Assembly: GCF_021018895.1 (NCBI RefSeq) | Contig: NC_079387.1 | Span: forward strand, 2,139,583-2,203,582 | Direction: 5' to 3' | DNA length: 64,000 nucleotides | Origin: Seriola aureovittata | Lineage: Eukaryota > Chordata > Actinopteri > Carangiformes > Carangidae | Shown: positions 22,331 through 33,850 of the stretch, one piece after another | Position numbering within the stretch: position 1 is the stretch's first letter | Layout: each line of letters starts with the position of its first letter | Translations under genes and position numbers: made by a program | The notes under the pieces: model-generated | What the model was told of the DNA's origin: nothing | What the model saw: only the letters and a program-made list of their open reading frames with translations | Databases searched by the model: none

Positions 22331-23430
22331 ATTCCCAAACTTGGTTGAGTCCCCGTTTCCCGCCAGACACCACCTACTGCCGCCACATGCCAGACGTGAG
22401 CCTGACATTTGGAAAGTGATGATACAAGAAACGAACAAGAGAGGGAGGTCTCTGAATAGAGAGAAGAATAAAGAGGAAGGGTTGCACTTTTGCCTGAGGA
22501 GAATTCTTGGCACCTTATATATGTATTAATTATATATGTATCAATGTTTACACATTGAGCTGTTCATCAGGAAGGGAAAATATCAGAAGCTGATATATCG
22601 AAAATCTAAATACGCAGCTTGTTATTTCATTACAGCAGGAAAGCCCCCGGACTTAAGCCTTTATTTGTTAACTCCAAAAAATAATAATAAAGAAGCTCAT
22701 CAATAAACTGGAAAGTGAATCGTGACCCTCTCACCCCTGCTGTATATACTGCATTTGAACAGATGTCGAGGCAAAGTCTTGGGTTTCATTCCTCCAAAAG
22801 CAGCTTGTCCTTTACTTTCCTTCAAAGTTTCCCCCAAAAAACACTGGGGAGCCAGCTTACCCAGGCAGGCGTGTAGTGGGAATATCTACAAGAAGAATGC
22901 AGGAATAGCATTTCTTTTTTTCTTTCTTTTTTTTTTTTTTGTCCTCCTCCTTTTTTCGGAGGAATCTTAAGATGTTCAAAAGGCATAGCAGAGGGAGGGC
23001 CTGGCTATTCTAGAGAATCAAAAAGACTATGCGGACTTTGATCACCTGCATCTCATTCAATGCAAAAATTACTGCACTGGGGTCCTTGGCTTCTCGACAT
23101 GTGAGCAGGATGGAAGCTTATTATACTGTACACAGAGGCAGACAGTGAAATGAAAGGGGTCTTTTGTCAGTTCTTTGATTACAGTAAGGCATTGTGACTG
23201 TTAAGCAGACTACCAGCAATTACGAGAGCCTGAGCGAGCGCCAGCGGAGAGTTTAGGAGGGAGAGGGGATATAGACAGACAAAGAGATGGCGGAGGAAGA
23301 GAAAGGTGGGAAAAGAGATAGAGGGAAGAAAAAGAAAACTGACAGAGCAGACTGATAGAGATGTGCCTGATCCTAAACATCCTCCTCCTCCTTCGCAAAT
23401 ACAACCGTAATCAACCATAAACGACGATGC
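22330..23430. other. No gene seen; short repeats
   Basis: Holds two direct copies of TATATATGTAT (around 22515-22540), a T-rich run (about 22911-22940) and a purine-rich patch (about 23235-23340) that creates spurious open frames on the opposite strand. Confidence 0.5.
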
Positions 23431-24560
23431 AAGCGTGTACGGGTCATGAGAAGTGATGAAAACGTCAATGAAAATAGCTTCGGAAACACTGTTGTGCCGG
23501 ATTGTTTCGCCTGTGCGGATAATACGAGCATCTGAACGCGCGGCTCAGATGTTTGCCGTGGGTAAACTTGGCTGTTTTGTACCCTTTGATTCCATACAAC
23601 AAGCGGTATTAGATGAGAAGTACGAGGCCTTGCATTTCCATGTTGAGCCCTCCCATCCTCCCTCTTTGCAATAAATATTGACAAAGAACGTGAGCCATCG
23701 CCCCATCACAGGTTGTTAAAAAGCAAAGTTTATTGTGTGTTTGCTGCCTGTGAGCGTACAGTATGTGTGTGCGGGCGTGTGTGTGTGTTTGCATGCGCAT
23801 TAGCATATCACTGTTTACTCCAGAAGTTACTGTGAAGCGCCCGTTTCTCCTTGGGGAGAGCTGCTTGGCAAACACCTCGGAGTAAACAAGACAACCGGTG
23901 ACAATATGCTAATAGGCCGATTCATTATTCCCCTCCAACAAGCTCCGCCTCGCCCAAGACACCTCAGATCTCCAACATCTCCATCACACCTCGCATTTAG
24001 GATCCACACGCCAACAGCGCTGCTCCACCCCTCCCGACGCCGCCTGATTAATATCTCATCAAGCGCTCCACTTTTCCTCCAAGCGGCCCATCAGTCATGT
24101 GGCTCAACCGCGTTTCGCTTCTGACGGCGTCAATCTCCGCAGATTGCACAGAGGTGATGTTCTTTAAAGTGGCGCCCAGATAAAGTTGTTCACCTTTAAA
24201 TGTTGCCGAGATGGATGCGCCAGCTTGTCAGGGGCCGGCCCTCACAAAGACAGATTGTTCCGGAGAGCTGCGTTCAAGTGCGCAATCTGCTCTTTTCTTG
24301 ATGAAGATGTTTCAACACCTCGTGCTGCACTGTACCAGTCAATAAACAGCCGGATGAACCAATGGGAGGGGCAGTTCCGCAATAAGGTTCCCCCTTCTTA
24401 ATTGAATCGGACAATGGATTGGATTTATTAACTCCACAAATATTTACTTTGTCGCCTGTGGCCTAAACTCATTACTCTCCTATGGATTTCTCCTCTTACA
24501 CAGTTACTGTTGTAAGCTAATAGCAGCACCGCTTTGCATTGTTCAGAATCATTTCCAATA
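23430..24560. promoter_or_regulatory. Candidate regulatory region, complex and moderately CpG-rich
   Basis: Includes CpG-containing sequence around 23500-23560, 'atatgctaataggcc' (about 23905), a T-box-like TCACACCT (about 23986) and 'ggatttattaactcc' (about 24420). A 73-codon plus-strand open frame (23453-23674) ends in a TAA that overlaps AATAAA, but no domain is recognised. A short GT-rich patch (23764-23790) separates two parts. Confidence 0.3.
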
Positions 24561-25460
24561 GCTACTGAGCATCCTAAAGCAGAGAGAGGAAAAAGACTTG
24601 ATACATCTTATTGATTTACCACCAGAAAACTATAGACTGAGCATAGATGTGTAAACAGGGATGTGACTAAGCTTTGTACTGTACATCCGAATCATCCCTA
24701 CAATCTCAATACATTTTCTATCGCTATAAATAGTGCCAGAGATGATGATAATGACGAGATGTAAATAATTGCAAACAGAGAGCGCGGTGCACGGTTTTAC
24801 CACGTGCACTTTCTAGCTGTGACTGAGCAAAATATTAATCAATGCGAGAGCAGAGAAGCAGCCTCGCTCTCCTCTCGTCTCTCGTGGGAGCAGTAGTGAG
24901 CTCAGGAGCAACTCTGTATATTTGGCTTCTTCAGATGCATCGTTTCATGACTTAAGATTTACAAATTGCATTGCATTATTATTGCACGAGGCAAAAAGAA
25001 AAAAAAAAAGAAAAATCGCCTGGATAAAGCAGCAACACAGTCCAGGGTGTGTGTTGCAAAGATAAATCCATAAATAAATAATTCTAATTGCAACAAACAT
25101 TTGATATTTGCTGTCAAGGTATTGAGTATTAAGGTGAACATTTGTAATTTAAACTATGATTTTTAAAGGGTGTTTTGCCTAGTAACGGCAGACAAACAGA
25201 AGAGAGAGAACATCCTGTTTAATTCAAAGTAGTAATTAACCAGGATTTGAAGAGTCCACGGGGAAAGAAAATCAGGTGATGCTCACCATATTCCAAAGAA
25301 GATTTCGAAGTTATGAAGCGTTTCTAGCTCCTGAGACACAACTCATAATTCATCAGAGCACTGGGGTAATTTATTTCCCTTGGTTTTAATATGTTACAGA
25401 CGAGTGCTCGTGTGTCTTTCTGCCTTCGGAGCTTTACAACACAGAGCCTAGGCATGTAGC
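24560..25460. other. No gene seen
   Basis: AT-rich sequence with an interrupted A-run near 24996-25012. Around 24785-24810 there are two GTGCAC words flanking a CACGTG E-box, without further support for function. Confidence 0.45.
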
Positions 25461-25464
25461 GGGG

Positions 25465-25485
25465 CCGCCGCCGCCGCCGCCGCCG
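25465..25485 (+). repeat. (CCG)7 trinucleotide repeat
   Basis: Seven perfect CCG units, preceded by GGGG. One frame reads poly-Pro followed by YSQYL. Lack of an acceptor or donor nearby and no domain argue against a coding exon, but CCG runs are unusual in this CpG-poor window. Confidence 0.9.
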
Positions 25486-25489
25486 TACA

Positions 25490-27050
25490 GCCAATACCTG
25501 TGGTGCCTTTCATGGTTCAGGGCCCTCTAATTTCAACGGGAAGTTGCACATATTTCATGGACACATCTCTGCTATCGAGAGGAGGAAGAGGAGGGGTAAG
25601 AGTAGGGGGGTGGTCTCACGCGGGTGGGAGGCCGATGATGGACTGTGCCTCTTCCTCCTGTGCATTGCAGGCCATCCACTTTACAGCAGAAGGTTCTGGA
25701 TCATTTGGTCCAGCCGCTGAACGCTCTGACTTGGTTTGATGTCGCCGGAGTAAGCCTCCACCTGTTTTTGTTTTTTTACTACTCAGTTGGCAAAGTGCAG
25801 CTGTGAGCACCACCGCTAACAAGCGAGATCAAGAGCTCAACAGGCACAAGAAGCTTTTTCCTTGATGTCGTAAAAGTTCAACAGCACTGCAAGCGACGTA
25901 TGGAATGAGTCAGGAGCTTAGCGTAGGTGAAAATAAAACAGACAGCTTCTGTAGCTCCGACTAAAATGTGCCTCTTTTTTGCTGATGACCTGAGCTCCGA
26001 AACGAGCAACATCCAAAACACCAGCCGCACAGCTCCGACCAAAAAGCTTAGCACGACAAAAACAAAAGTGCAGGCGTAAGAAAGGCAAGTGACCCTCGCT
26101 CCGAGACGAAATACAGATCATTACAGATCAGAGCAAACACATTATTGTTTAATAAGAGTCTGGTGAAGGGATCTTACCTTCCAGCAGATTTCACAAGAAA
26201 GAGTCAAGTTATTCCCAACAACACGGCGTGTGTTTCCTGCTCTCAGGTTTACCACCATCAGCTGGTAAACATGTTAAACACCAGGTGTGCCAGCTGATTG
26301 CTCGCTAACAGCAATTAGGTTAACGATGTCACAGGCCCAGACTCTGGTGATTTGTACGAAAGAACATCAATATATAAAGCAAAGCTTAACAGTAACTAAA
26401 ATATGAAGATTCTAGACTTACACTTTACAGTATATCTTCTTCTTGAAGCAGCAGACCTGCTCATCTGTACTTTTCTGCTGTAACACTGTATATTTTCCAG
26501 AAATGATCCTCTTTTTTCACTTGGTTCATGGCATCATTAGCTTAATTGTGTTACTGAGCAATGAGCTGGCACACCTGCAATATATTAGCAGCTTAACACC
26601 TGATGATTGTTTTAAAGTCAAACAAAAGCAGCAGGTTCTTCCTTTGTTTTAAGAATAAATATGTTTCCAAATCAACTTGTTTGAGATTTTTTTTTTTTTT
26701 TTTAATCACAAAAATCAGGCCACCTGATAGGAAGCGGATGCAATCAACGAGGTGGATCTATTAGACGGCACATTTCACACATGTGATTTTATCAGTTTCA
26801 CTGTATCATTCCCCAGGTGCGCTGGAGTAGGGACCTTGAGTGTTATCCCAGCTGTTTGGATTGCTTCTCCTCAGGGCTACAATAATGTGCTAGATTCTAA
26901 TCAATACTCGCCGCCTCAAGAAGAATAGATCAGCTGGACTGCACCTCACTGTCCATCCCCCTGCTAGTTATGAATCAGCATCCTCTTCCTCGAGAGGACA
27001 AAAAAAAAAACCAAATAAACAAGGCATACATACACATCCACACACAGAGT
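25490..27050. other. Non-coding stretch with a FOX-like inverted repeat
   Basis: No gene seen. Bases 26247-26270 form a perfect inverted repeat (GTTTACCA, 8-base spacer, TGGTAAAC) whose right arm continues into a forkhead core GTAAACA. T17 run at 26687-26703. Otherwise AT-rich. Confidence 0.45.
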
Positions 27051-27054
27051 CAGA

Positions 27055-27320
27055 GAGAGGCTGAACCTTGACCCCTGACATTTGGCCCCTGACCCGTCTG
27101 TCTGATGGCCTATCGATTACGTCTGGCCTCGCCTGCGTAATTGTTGCCTCGTAATTACTTCGAATGTTGTGTTTGGGTGCGCATAACGGCAATTTCACCG
27201 TGCGAATACTGCACGAGAGCACTCGAGACCACAGGACACGAGTCTCGCCTCATTTCAGGAGATTACACCACGCACTGGACAGACAATTGCAGGCGGAGGT
27301 CTTGTGACTTGAATGGAAAA
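27055..27320. promoter_or_regulatory. Candidate regulatory block
   Basis: Contains 'ccttgacccctgacat' (two receptor-like TGACC/TGACA half-sites), 'ctatcgattacg', 'gcgtaattgttgcc' and 'tcgtaattacttcg'. Complex sequence. Open frames on both strands lack domains. Confidence 0.3.
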
Positions 27321-29755
27321 TAATTGCTTTCTGCAAAAAAAATGATGATTTCAGTTTGGAAGGAGAAGCTGAAATAAAGATGGCAAAAGTAATCAGGCAT
27401 ATTTCTGACTTTTCTAAAGGACTCCTTCAGAGGGATTTGAGGCATGTCAGAGGGAGCACTGAGAGACTGCCTCCTACTGTCCAATTTCCTGGCCTCATTG
27501 CCCGGGTAACCATGAGGAAATGAGTGGTCGACCTCTCTCTGTTTTGGTGGGAGTCATGGGTGGTAGTTCAGTGGAGTGGTCTCTCTTTTGGCATGAAATG
27601 GATCACAGTAGTCTTTCAGATAAATGCGTGAAAAGGTCTTGCCCCCGTTTCATAGACGATATGACATGAATTGCATCTTCAATATTCATAACAACATCTG
27701 CATTGCAAGTGAAAAACAAAAGCGTTGTCCATACGAGGAGATGTGACTCGACCTGCTGGCTTTGTATTGAAAATGAAAGAAAGGATCCTTGTTGTCTGTC
27801 ATTGACACATCCACGAAAGATCTCAAAATCGCCTTGGCAAATTGAGTTTGTTGTGTATACAAGTAGCTGCCAGATTTAATACTGAATGGATGATCCAAAA
27901 TGGATTTTTGATCCCGGGAAAATGAGGGGAGATGTCTGTAACAACAAAAAAACGGGGAAGGAGAAAAAAAAAATCCATAACCCTCTCAAGCTAAAATCCT
28001 GCTCCCGGGTGCAGAATATATTATTCTCTTCCCTTGCTCTGTCTCTTTCCCTTTTACGAGTTGTTTTCATGTAAAGAAAAACCTATAGGCTTGACCTCCG
28101 CGTCAGTTTGCCTTTGGCGATCCACAGATTGCAAGTTTTCAATGCTTGCTCCTCAGGGAGGGATCCCAGTCAAACCCTATAAATATTTCAAGACTAGTTC
28201 TTGCTCCCTAGACCTCTCACTAACACACTCGCCTTTGCTGGCAAGCAAATCCTGCCTGTTTACACTTGCCACTAACTTGTCATCACTTTAAATTCAGCCT
28301 TGTGCAGTGGCTTAATGAGAGAGACAGATACTTCCATATTGCATGTTTAAATGTTTTGCCAACAATCAGACCCTCTCACTCATAAGATTCATGGATGCCG
28401 ATCAATATTTTTCCAGTCTAAAGGGAAAAAAAACACGTGAGATTTAGCTTAAAACTGATTCCATGCTTTTCTCCACCTCATGTGTGAATGACAGATTCAC
28501 ATGTTGAGAGAAGAATCCCGTAAAAAAAATTAAACGTTGAAGTGTTGGGAGTCTTTAGAGATACATCTCGACATCTGGTCGCCATCTGAGGGAACCTGGA
28601 GCAAGGCCAAAGATACTCCAAAAAATGAAAATGACTTCATTATGAGGGAATTATCACTGGATACTGACTGGATAGTTGGAACGGTCTCACAAGCTGAGGG
28701 AGCCATTATAAATCACAACTGTAAGAAACTTTATATTTATGTCATAAATGAATAAATTAAGCTGAAACTTGTAAACAAAAGCCGTTTTCCTTCTGGAGCA
28801 AGACATTACCGTGTGCAGCCAGATCAGGCTGAAAAAATAAAGGCAAAAACACATACCTCATTTGCACCTATCTGCCTACAGCACTCCTCTTCCCCTTCTT
28901 ATAATATAAAGTGACATTATTTGTTCACATAAAAACAAGTGCTGTTCAAAATATGGTATTTTTATCAAGGCTCTTGAACTCTTTGAAGTGATAAAAAATT
29001 GCTCTTAGAGGGAAAAAATACAACAGTCGGTGGCTTAACAGTTTTAATTGTTGCTTTAAACAAAGGGATAGAGGCAGTATAAGAGGATCAGTGTGACAAA
29101 CAGTCCCAGCGGTCCCTCTATCATACACAATACTCCAACGCTAACAAAGGCAAGAACAAAACACTATTGGAAAACTTCCAGGAATCCATTTTAACATCAG
29201 CCCTGGGTGAATCAAGAGAGGACACATCAGGTCCTCATGAAAACCAACAACAGAACCGGGCTTTCATCCGCATCATGCAAACTCCGCCGCGAAGAAACAG
29301 TTTGCTGCACATACGGATGTAAATGATCCGATCTAGTGTTTTAAGTAATGTTGTTACCCGAGAAGCCACAAATCAAAGGATGCTGGATAACAATCTCTCC
29401 CTTCAAGCAGCTGACTAATTGTCAAGCTCATTATTTTGTTGTTGTTGTTAATACCTCATAACTCCAGATTTTTCTATTTTAACTTAAAGCTCCAAAAAAA
29501 CCTGTCTGCAAATCTGAAGTTGATCTGTACAACATCGAATATTCAGGAAGCAGCCGCCAAAGATTCGTCTGACACTGACCAAACAACACACCGACTCTCA
29601 TCTGATTATGAATCCTCATTGGTGCTTGGGAGTATGTGACATCATCTCCCCTTAATAAGCCACACCCACTTCAAACCATTGAGAAAAGCACAGAGAAAAA
29701 AATTAATAAAAAATAGAAATAAGCAAACCTCTCATGTAAAAACCAAAAATGTGTT
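27320..29755. other. AT-rich non-coding stretch, no gene seen
   Basis: Short open frames on both strands (60-85 codons) without domains, including one at 28537-28755 that is acidic but unrecognised. A-runs near 27966 and 28430. No repeat family recognised. Confidence 0.45.
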
Positions 29756-29760
29756 TATAT

Positions 29761-30090
29761 GTTCCTTTTAGAACATTAGAGGAACATGATCTTGTTAAAG
29801 AACATATTCCTGTTAGAACATTAAAGCATGAGGTTTGTGTTAAAGATTAAAGGATATATATGCAAATGTGATCACTCCAGGAATAGTAAAGAACATTAAA
29901 GAGCATGTTCTGGATAGAAAATTTAAGAAGGTTCCTTTTAGAACATAAAGGGACTCTGTCCTGTTAGCATGTTAAAGAACCTGTTCCTGCTGCAACTTTA
30001 AAAGATTTGATCCTGTTGCAATGTTTAAAGAGCATGTTCCTGTTTGAGCATTGAAGAACATGCTCCTGTTAGAACATCACATTAAAGAAT
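29761..30090 (+). repeat. Diverged 26-27 bp minisatellite with GAACATGTTC-like units
   Basis: About ten to twelve degenerate units of the form 'tcctgttagaacattaaagaacatgt'. The clearest copies run from about 29985 to 30085 with a 26-27 base spacing; the left half is more eroded. Many units contain an AGAACA...TGTTC arrangement. The repeats are imperfect and not separated by unique spacers, so this is a tandem repeat and not a CRISPR array. Confidence 0.8.
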
Positions 30091-30099
30091 AAAGAAAAG

Positions 30100-31430
30100 A
30101 AAATATCTTTACAGGTCTAGGGACCACACTCCATCGCAGTCTGAGAAGATTTTGCGAGCTTTGAAAACGGATAACACACAACGTATAAATGAGAGTATTT
30201 CACTTTAGTTGTGGAAACAGGACTTGGAAACATGAGGTTTTAACCCGACCGCAGTGATTTGTTTGTTAGCAGCCGGCAAACGGTAGGATAAGTGGTACAA
30301 ATGGCTCACATAATCCGGTGCGACAACGCTGACATAAATTTGGTAGATGTGTTAAGCCTATTGACAGGTGGAAGGGATGTTTGGGATGGATGGCCCACTA
30401 AGTTGTGTTTTAGTGCTAGTGTAAACAGGATTAGCATTGGCAGGTATCAGGCTACAAGGGATACAAACAGCTCCCTGCTCTGCAGGGAGAGGACTGATGC
30501 AAATACCAGCTAATGAACTCGGCTGCTGTTTGTAACAAGGGAAAGAGATGAGCAGAGGGGGGAAGAAAGAAAAAAAAAAAAAAGTTGAGGGACGAGTGAA
30601 TGGGCACAAGATTGATGAGTTTGGAAAATGTCCAGCGGGTCAGTTTTTAACGGCTTATGGAAGATTTCCAAGCTTGGACGAACGCAGCGCATGATTTCTG
30701 GCTCTACCTTTGTCTTAGCGCATCCCCCCCCGTTAACAGCGCGGCAGTTGATCTACTGTATCCCCACTGAGATCAGAAGGTGCTGCATCAAGCTGTCTCG
30801 TCTAAAGATGGGACTTTATTGGGCCGTCTAAATCTGTCCTGTACACAGAGCCGAACAATGAGGCCTGGGAGAAAAATGGACGCCACCTGGCAGTTTGAAA
30901 GAAGGACAGCCGTTTCCCGCTGTAATCCATTCAGTGAAATCACCTGGGGCCGCGAGAGAAGCATCGCCCACCCCTCCCTCCACTCCCTAAACACCATTCA
31001 GTGGCGACACAGTGATGAAGTGCAGGGTGTGGAGAAAGCCAAGTGTCCCTTTTTAGAGATGATCAACTATCATGTTTTTACAACCGTTGTTCTTTTTTCC
31101 CCCCTCCTCCTGATGTCGATGAACTCTTCTTCTTTCTGTCTTTCTTTCTGGTACAGTTCCTCAACTACCTGAGCGTGAGATCAAACTATGATACATTTTT
31201 CCTCCCTTGCACACACACACACCAAAACACACTAAATATTTGTTGTCACCTATTCATGAGAAGAGCCCCTGTAAATCGTATGTCTGTGGGGAAAGATCGA
31301 AAGCAATTACCATTAGATGGTGGCTATCGTGAGCCGAGTGTGCATCACCCTAGCGGCTGACTCTCAGTGCTCCCTCTCCGCCTGCTCTGTGTGCAATTTA
31401 ACCGACGGATCAATAGCTAAAGGCAGTTAG
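30100..31430. other. Non-coding stretch, no gene seen
   Basis: Moderately complex sequence with A-run (about 30570-30584) and a pyrimidine patch (about 31093-31150). A 130-codon plus-strand frame (30780-31172) has a hydrophobic C-terminus that comes from the pyrimidine-rich patch, with no recognisable domain. Confidence 0.4.
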
Positions 31431-31544
31431 TGGCCTTCAACTGCCTCCCAGGACACGCTATGGTATCCACAAAGCGAGCAAATGTCAAAACGTTACACCG
31501 TGCGCAAAACCGGCCAGAGAAATTGTTCTTGTGAAACATTATTG

Positions 31545-31803
31545 ACACACTTTAACCTGCATTTCCACCCTGCACGGAGCGGGAAAGTCAATTCTCATTT
31601 GGAGAGGTGGTGGTGCGGCTGTGGGGACCAGCACGGGAGGTCATGGTGGGGGTCATGAAGGAGCAAGGCTGGTGGGGGTCACGGGGTCAGAGGTCAGGGA
31701 TTGGCCCAAGGTCAAGGTGACAGAGGGGTATCTGCGCAGGGAGGCCTTCATCTCCGCCGTGGCCTTGGACAGGATCAATACCATTAGAGAATCTGTTTGA
31801 TCC
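31545..31803 (+). other. Open GC-rich stretch, possible exon or regulatory element
   Basis: One plus-strand frame is open for about 83 codons between stops, lacks a start codon and ends ...RREAFISAVALDRINTIRES. The minus strand is also open in this stretch. Third positions are GC-rich. I recognise no family. The overlapping nuclear-receptor half-site cluster offers an alternative reason for the composition. Confidence 0.12.
31638..31720 (+). promoter_or_regulatory. Cluster of seven nuclear-receptor half-sites
   Basis: All on the + strand: AGGTCA 31638-31643; GGGTCA 31650-31655, 31676-31681 and 31684-31689; AGGTCA 31691-31696 and 31709-31714; AGGTGA 31715-31720. The pair 31684-31696 is a perfect direct repeat with one-base spacing (DR1), 31676-31689 is a DR2, and the last two half-sites abut as a DR0. 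The sixth is preceded by CCA, giving the extended CCAAGGTCA monomer type. DR1 is the binding mode of RXR, COUP-TF, HNF4 and PPAR-RXR. Function is inference. Confidence 0.5.
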
Positions 31804-31831
31804 ATCACTCCCCTCCCTCCTGCTGTCTCTC

Positions 31832-31860
31832 TCCTTACTCCTCCTTTTTTTTTCCTTCAG
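31832..31860 (+). other. Strong 3' splice-acceptor-like sequence
   Basis: A pyrimidine run ends 'tttttttccttcag' with AG at 31859-31860. Downstream sequence is AT-rich with no sustained frame, so use as an acceptor is unproven. Confidence 0.25.
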
Positions 31861-32039
31861 TGTAGTTCTCACTGGCTATAATATCTCCTATTTTAACTTC
31901 TTTTTTCTTACTTCAGCCCTGTTCACTCTTTAGTGGATTCATTTAATCGGCTGTCACTGCGCTCCCCTTGGTTTTCTCCGTCACTTATGAAGGAGCAGGT
32001 CTCATCTTGATACTGACTCTCGTCTCCTGTGCCGAACCC

Positions 32040-32480
32040 CTCGACTCCCGGGCACCGCTGAAAAACGGACAGGCGGAGATAACTTGGGCCCCATATTGTT
32101 TGAACAGCATTTTATTAAGCTGAGCGCTCTCTTTAATATTTACATTGGTGCATCGGAGGCTTCAGAAACGCTTTAGGCAATTACACACATGACCAAGTCG
32201 ATAGCCACAGAAACAGCAAAAAAGCCTTTATCACGACGCCAGGAGAGTATTGCCAATTCCGCGGCCTGGCCGTTGATGTAGTTTGCATTTCAATTAAAAA
32301 AGGGCTGCAATACTGCTCTTTTATTCAAAGTCAATGTCGTAAGAAGGATCCACAAAATGCAGCCAGAATAGAGCATTTTGTGTATATGTGTAACAATGCG
32401 GGGAACATCACACAAGCCGGCGTTCGGACTCACAATGCGGGGTTACTGTATTCCAATGTAAACGGATGTTCACGGCTGAA
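32040..32480. promoter_or_regulatory. Candidate conserved non-coding block with ACAATGCGGGG direct repeat
   Basis: Complex sequence with no sizeable open frame. Notable motifs are 'ttttattaagctgagc', 'ctctttaatatttac', 'ggcaattacacac', 'catttcaattaaaa' and two exact 11-base copies of ACAATGCGGGG (32393-32403 and 32432-32442), each starting with a SOX-type ACAATG. Confidence 0.4.
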
Positions 32481-33440
32481 TGGTGGAAGTTTTTCCACTA
32501 CAATGTAAAAGAAAATGATTGAAGCAAATGGATGCATTGTTGAAGACTTTTTATCAAGAGTCTATGACCCTGTTTTGTGATTCAGTTGGAGAATTTTTTA
32601 TTTATTTTTTTTTTTAAAGGGCATGGTGATTGATAGAAAAATATGGCTGATTTGCTTTTGTGCATTTGTGTCTGCTGTTGGCGCATAAGTTATTTTCTCT
32701 TAAAACAAAAGAAAAATAAATCACAGAGTTTGCTTATTTTGTATTCTTTAAATATAATACTACTAAATATATACTTGAAAAGGTGGAGATTTTTGCAGGG
32801 AGCCAATTCATAGCATCTGAACTACACCCACTATAACTTAAAGTTGTATCTAATGAAACATACAGTCCCTTCCTTCCTTTGATTGTGACAGAAGACCAAC
32901 TTAAAAGCAAAATGCTTCACCCAGAACACACATTTTCACATCAGCCTCTTCAAATTTAAATCAGAACTGCTTCTGCAGTCTAGGGCATATGCTATTTCCA
33001 CTGCTCAATCTCCACTTGTATTTTGCATTGTTAGTGGCAACTGTGCTGAAAATGACCCCCTGGATTTCAAAAGCCTCAGTGGCTTGGCCACCCAAGAAAC
33101 AAACAGATAAACAAAAGCAACAGAGGGGTTTGGCAATCAGGGTATTCTAATAAGGTGTATGAGGTTGAGCAAGGAAGCGAGGTTTGCTTTGAAGTGCTCC
33201 CAGCCCTATCTGTGTCCCCCCCGGTGGTCTCGCCTGCACAAGCGCCCATCAACAGACAGGCAAGGCAGCAAGTGTGTATGCTTGGAGGATCATAGGTGGC
33301 TTTGATAATCACTCCCATACTCCTAAAACAAATGCAATTACTAAGTTAATTGTGTTCAAAGCGGAGGCTGGCAGTAGAAGGAGAAGTCAGCAATCATGAC
33401 TGTGCTGACGGTGCAGCGAGCGTGGAGAATAATGGATGCA
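32480..33440. other. AT-rich stretch, no gene seen
   Basis: T-run region near 32597-32616. Short minus-strand open frame at 33076-33318 without a domain. Confidence 0.5.
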
Positions 33441-33455
33441 TGCAGGGCAAATGCC

Positions 33456-33600
33456 GGGGGGGTGGGGGGGGTTGTGGTGGTGGTGGTGGTGGTGGGGTGG
33501 GCTGTGATTGCAGAAGGGGTTTAAGGAGTGGGGGGGGGGGGGCCAAGAGGGGTTTGAGGAAAGGGAGCGAGGGGGTTTGATGAGCGGTCGGGAGTGCGGG
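33456..33600 (+). repeat. G-rich tract with (TGG)n and long G runs
   Basis: GGGGGG-T-GGGGGGGG near 33457-33471, a TGG/GGT array to about 33500, and a G13-type run near 33530-33542. Several G-quadruplex-compatible groupings occur. Gly-rich plus-strand and His/Pro-rich minus-strand frames here are artefacts. Confidence 0.85.
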
Positions 33601-33619
33601 TGACATGGCGCTGAGGGAT

Positions 33620-33850
33620 GTGGCGGTGAACGCCACCCGGCTTGACCTGCCATTTATCAGAGGATAAACAGCGGGTCACCTGACCGGGCTCGCCGCTGCA
33701 TGATTGGCCGGCGGGGCTGCTTAGTATGCAGGTGCTATTGCGCGGCCGGCGCTCGCCATGCACACACCACGTCTGCTCCATCACAATGAATTATTGGTCA
33801 GAGGAATGATCAATTTGAATCGGCTGCATCCTAAGCCATGGTCAAAGGGA
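33620..33850. promoter_or_regulatory. Candidate conserved non-coding block
   Basis: GC-balanced complex sequence with 'catttatcagaggataaac' (two GATA-type sites), 'gcatgattggccggc', 'caatgaattattggtcag' and 'gatcaatttgaatcggc'. Confidence 0.35.

Noticed and set aside
25461..25520. Poly-proline coding exon at the CCG repeat
   Set aside because: One frame reads PPPPPPYSQYL, but there are no convincing splice sites, the frame is short and no protein is recognised.
29761..30090. CRISPR-like repeat spacing
   Set aside because: Units are contiguous, degenerate and lack unique spacers. The genome is clearly eukaryotic.
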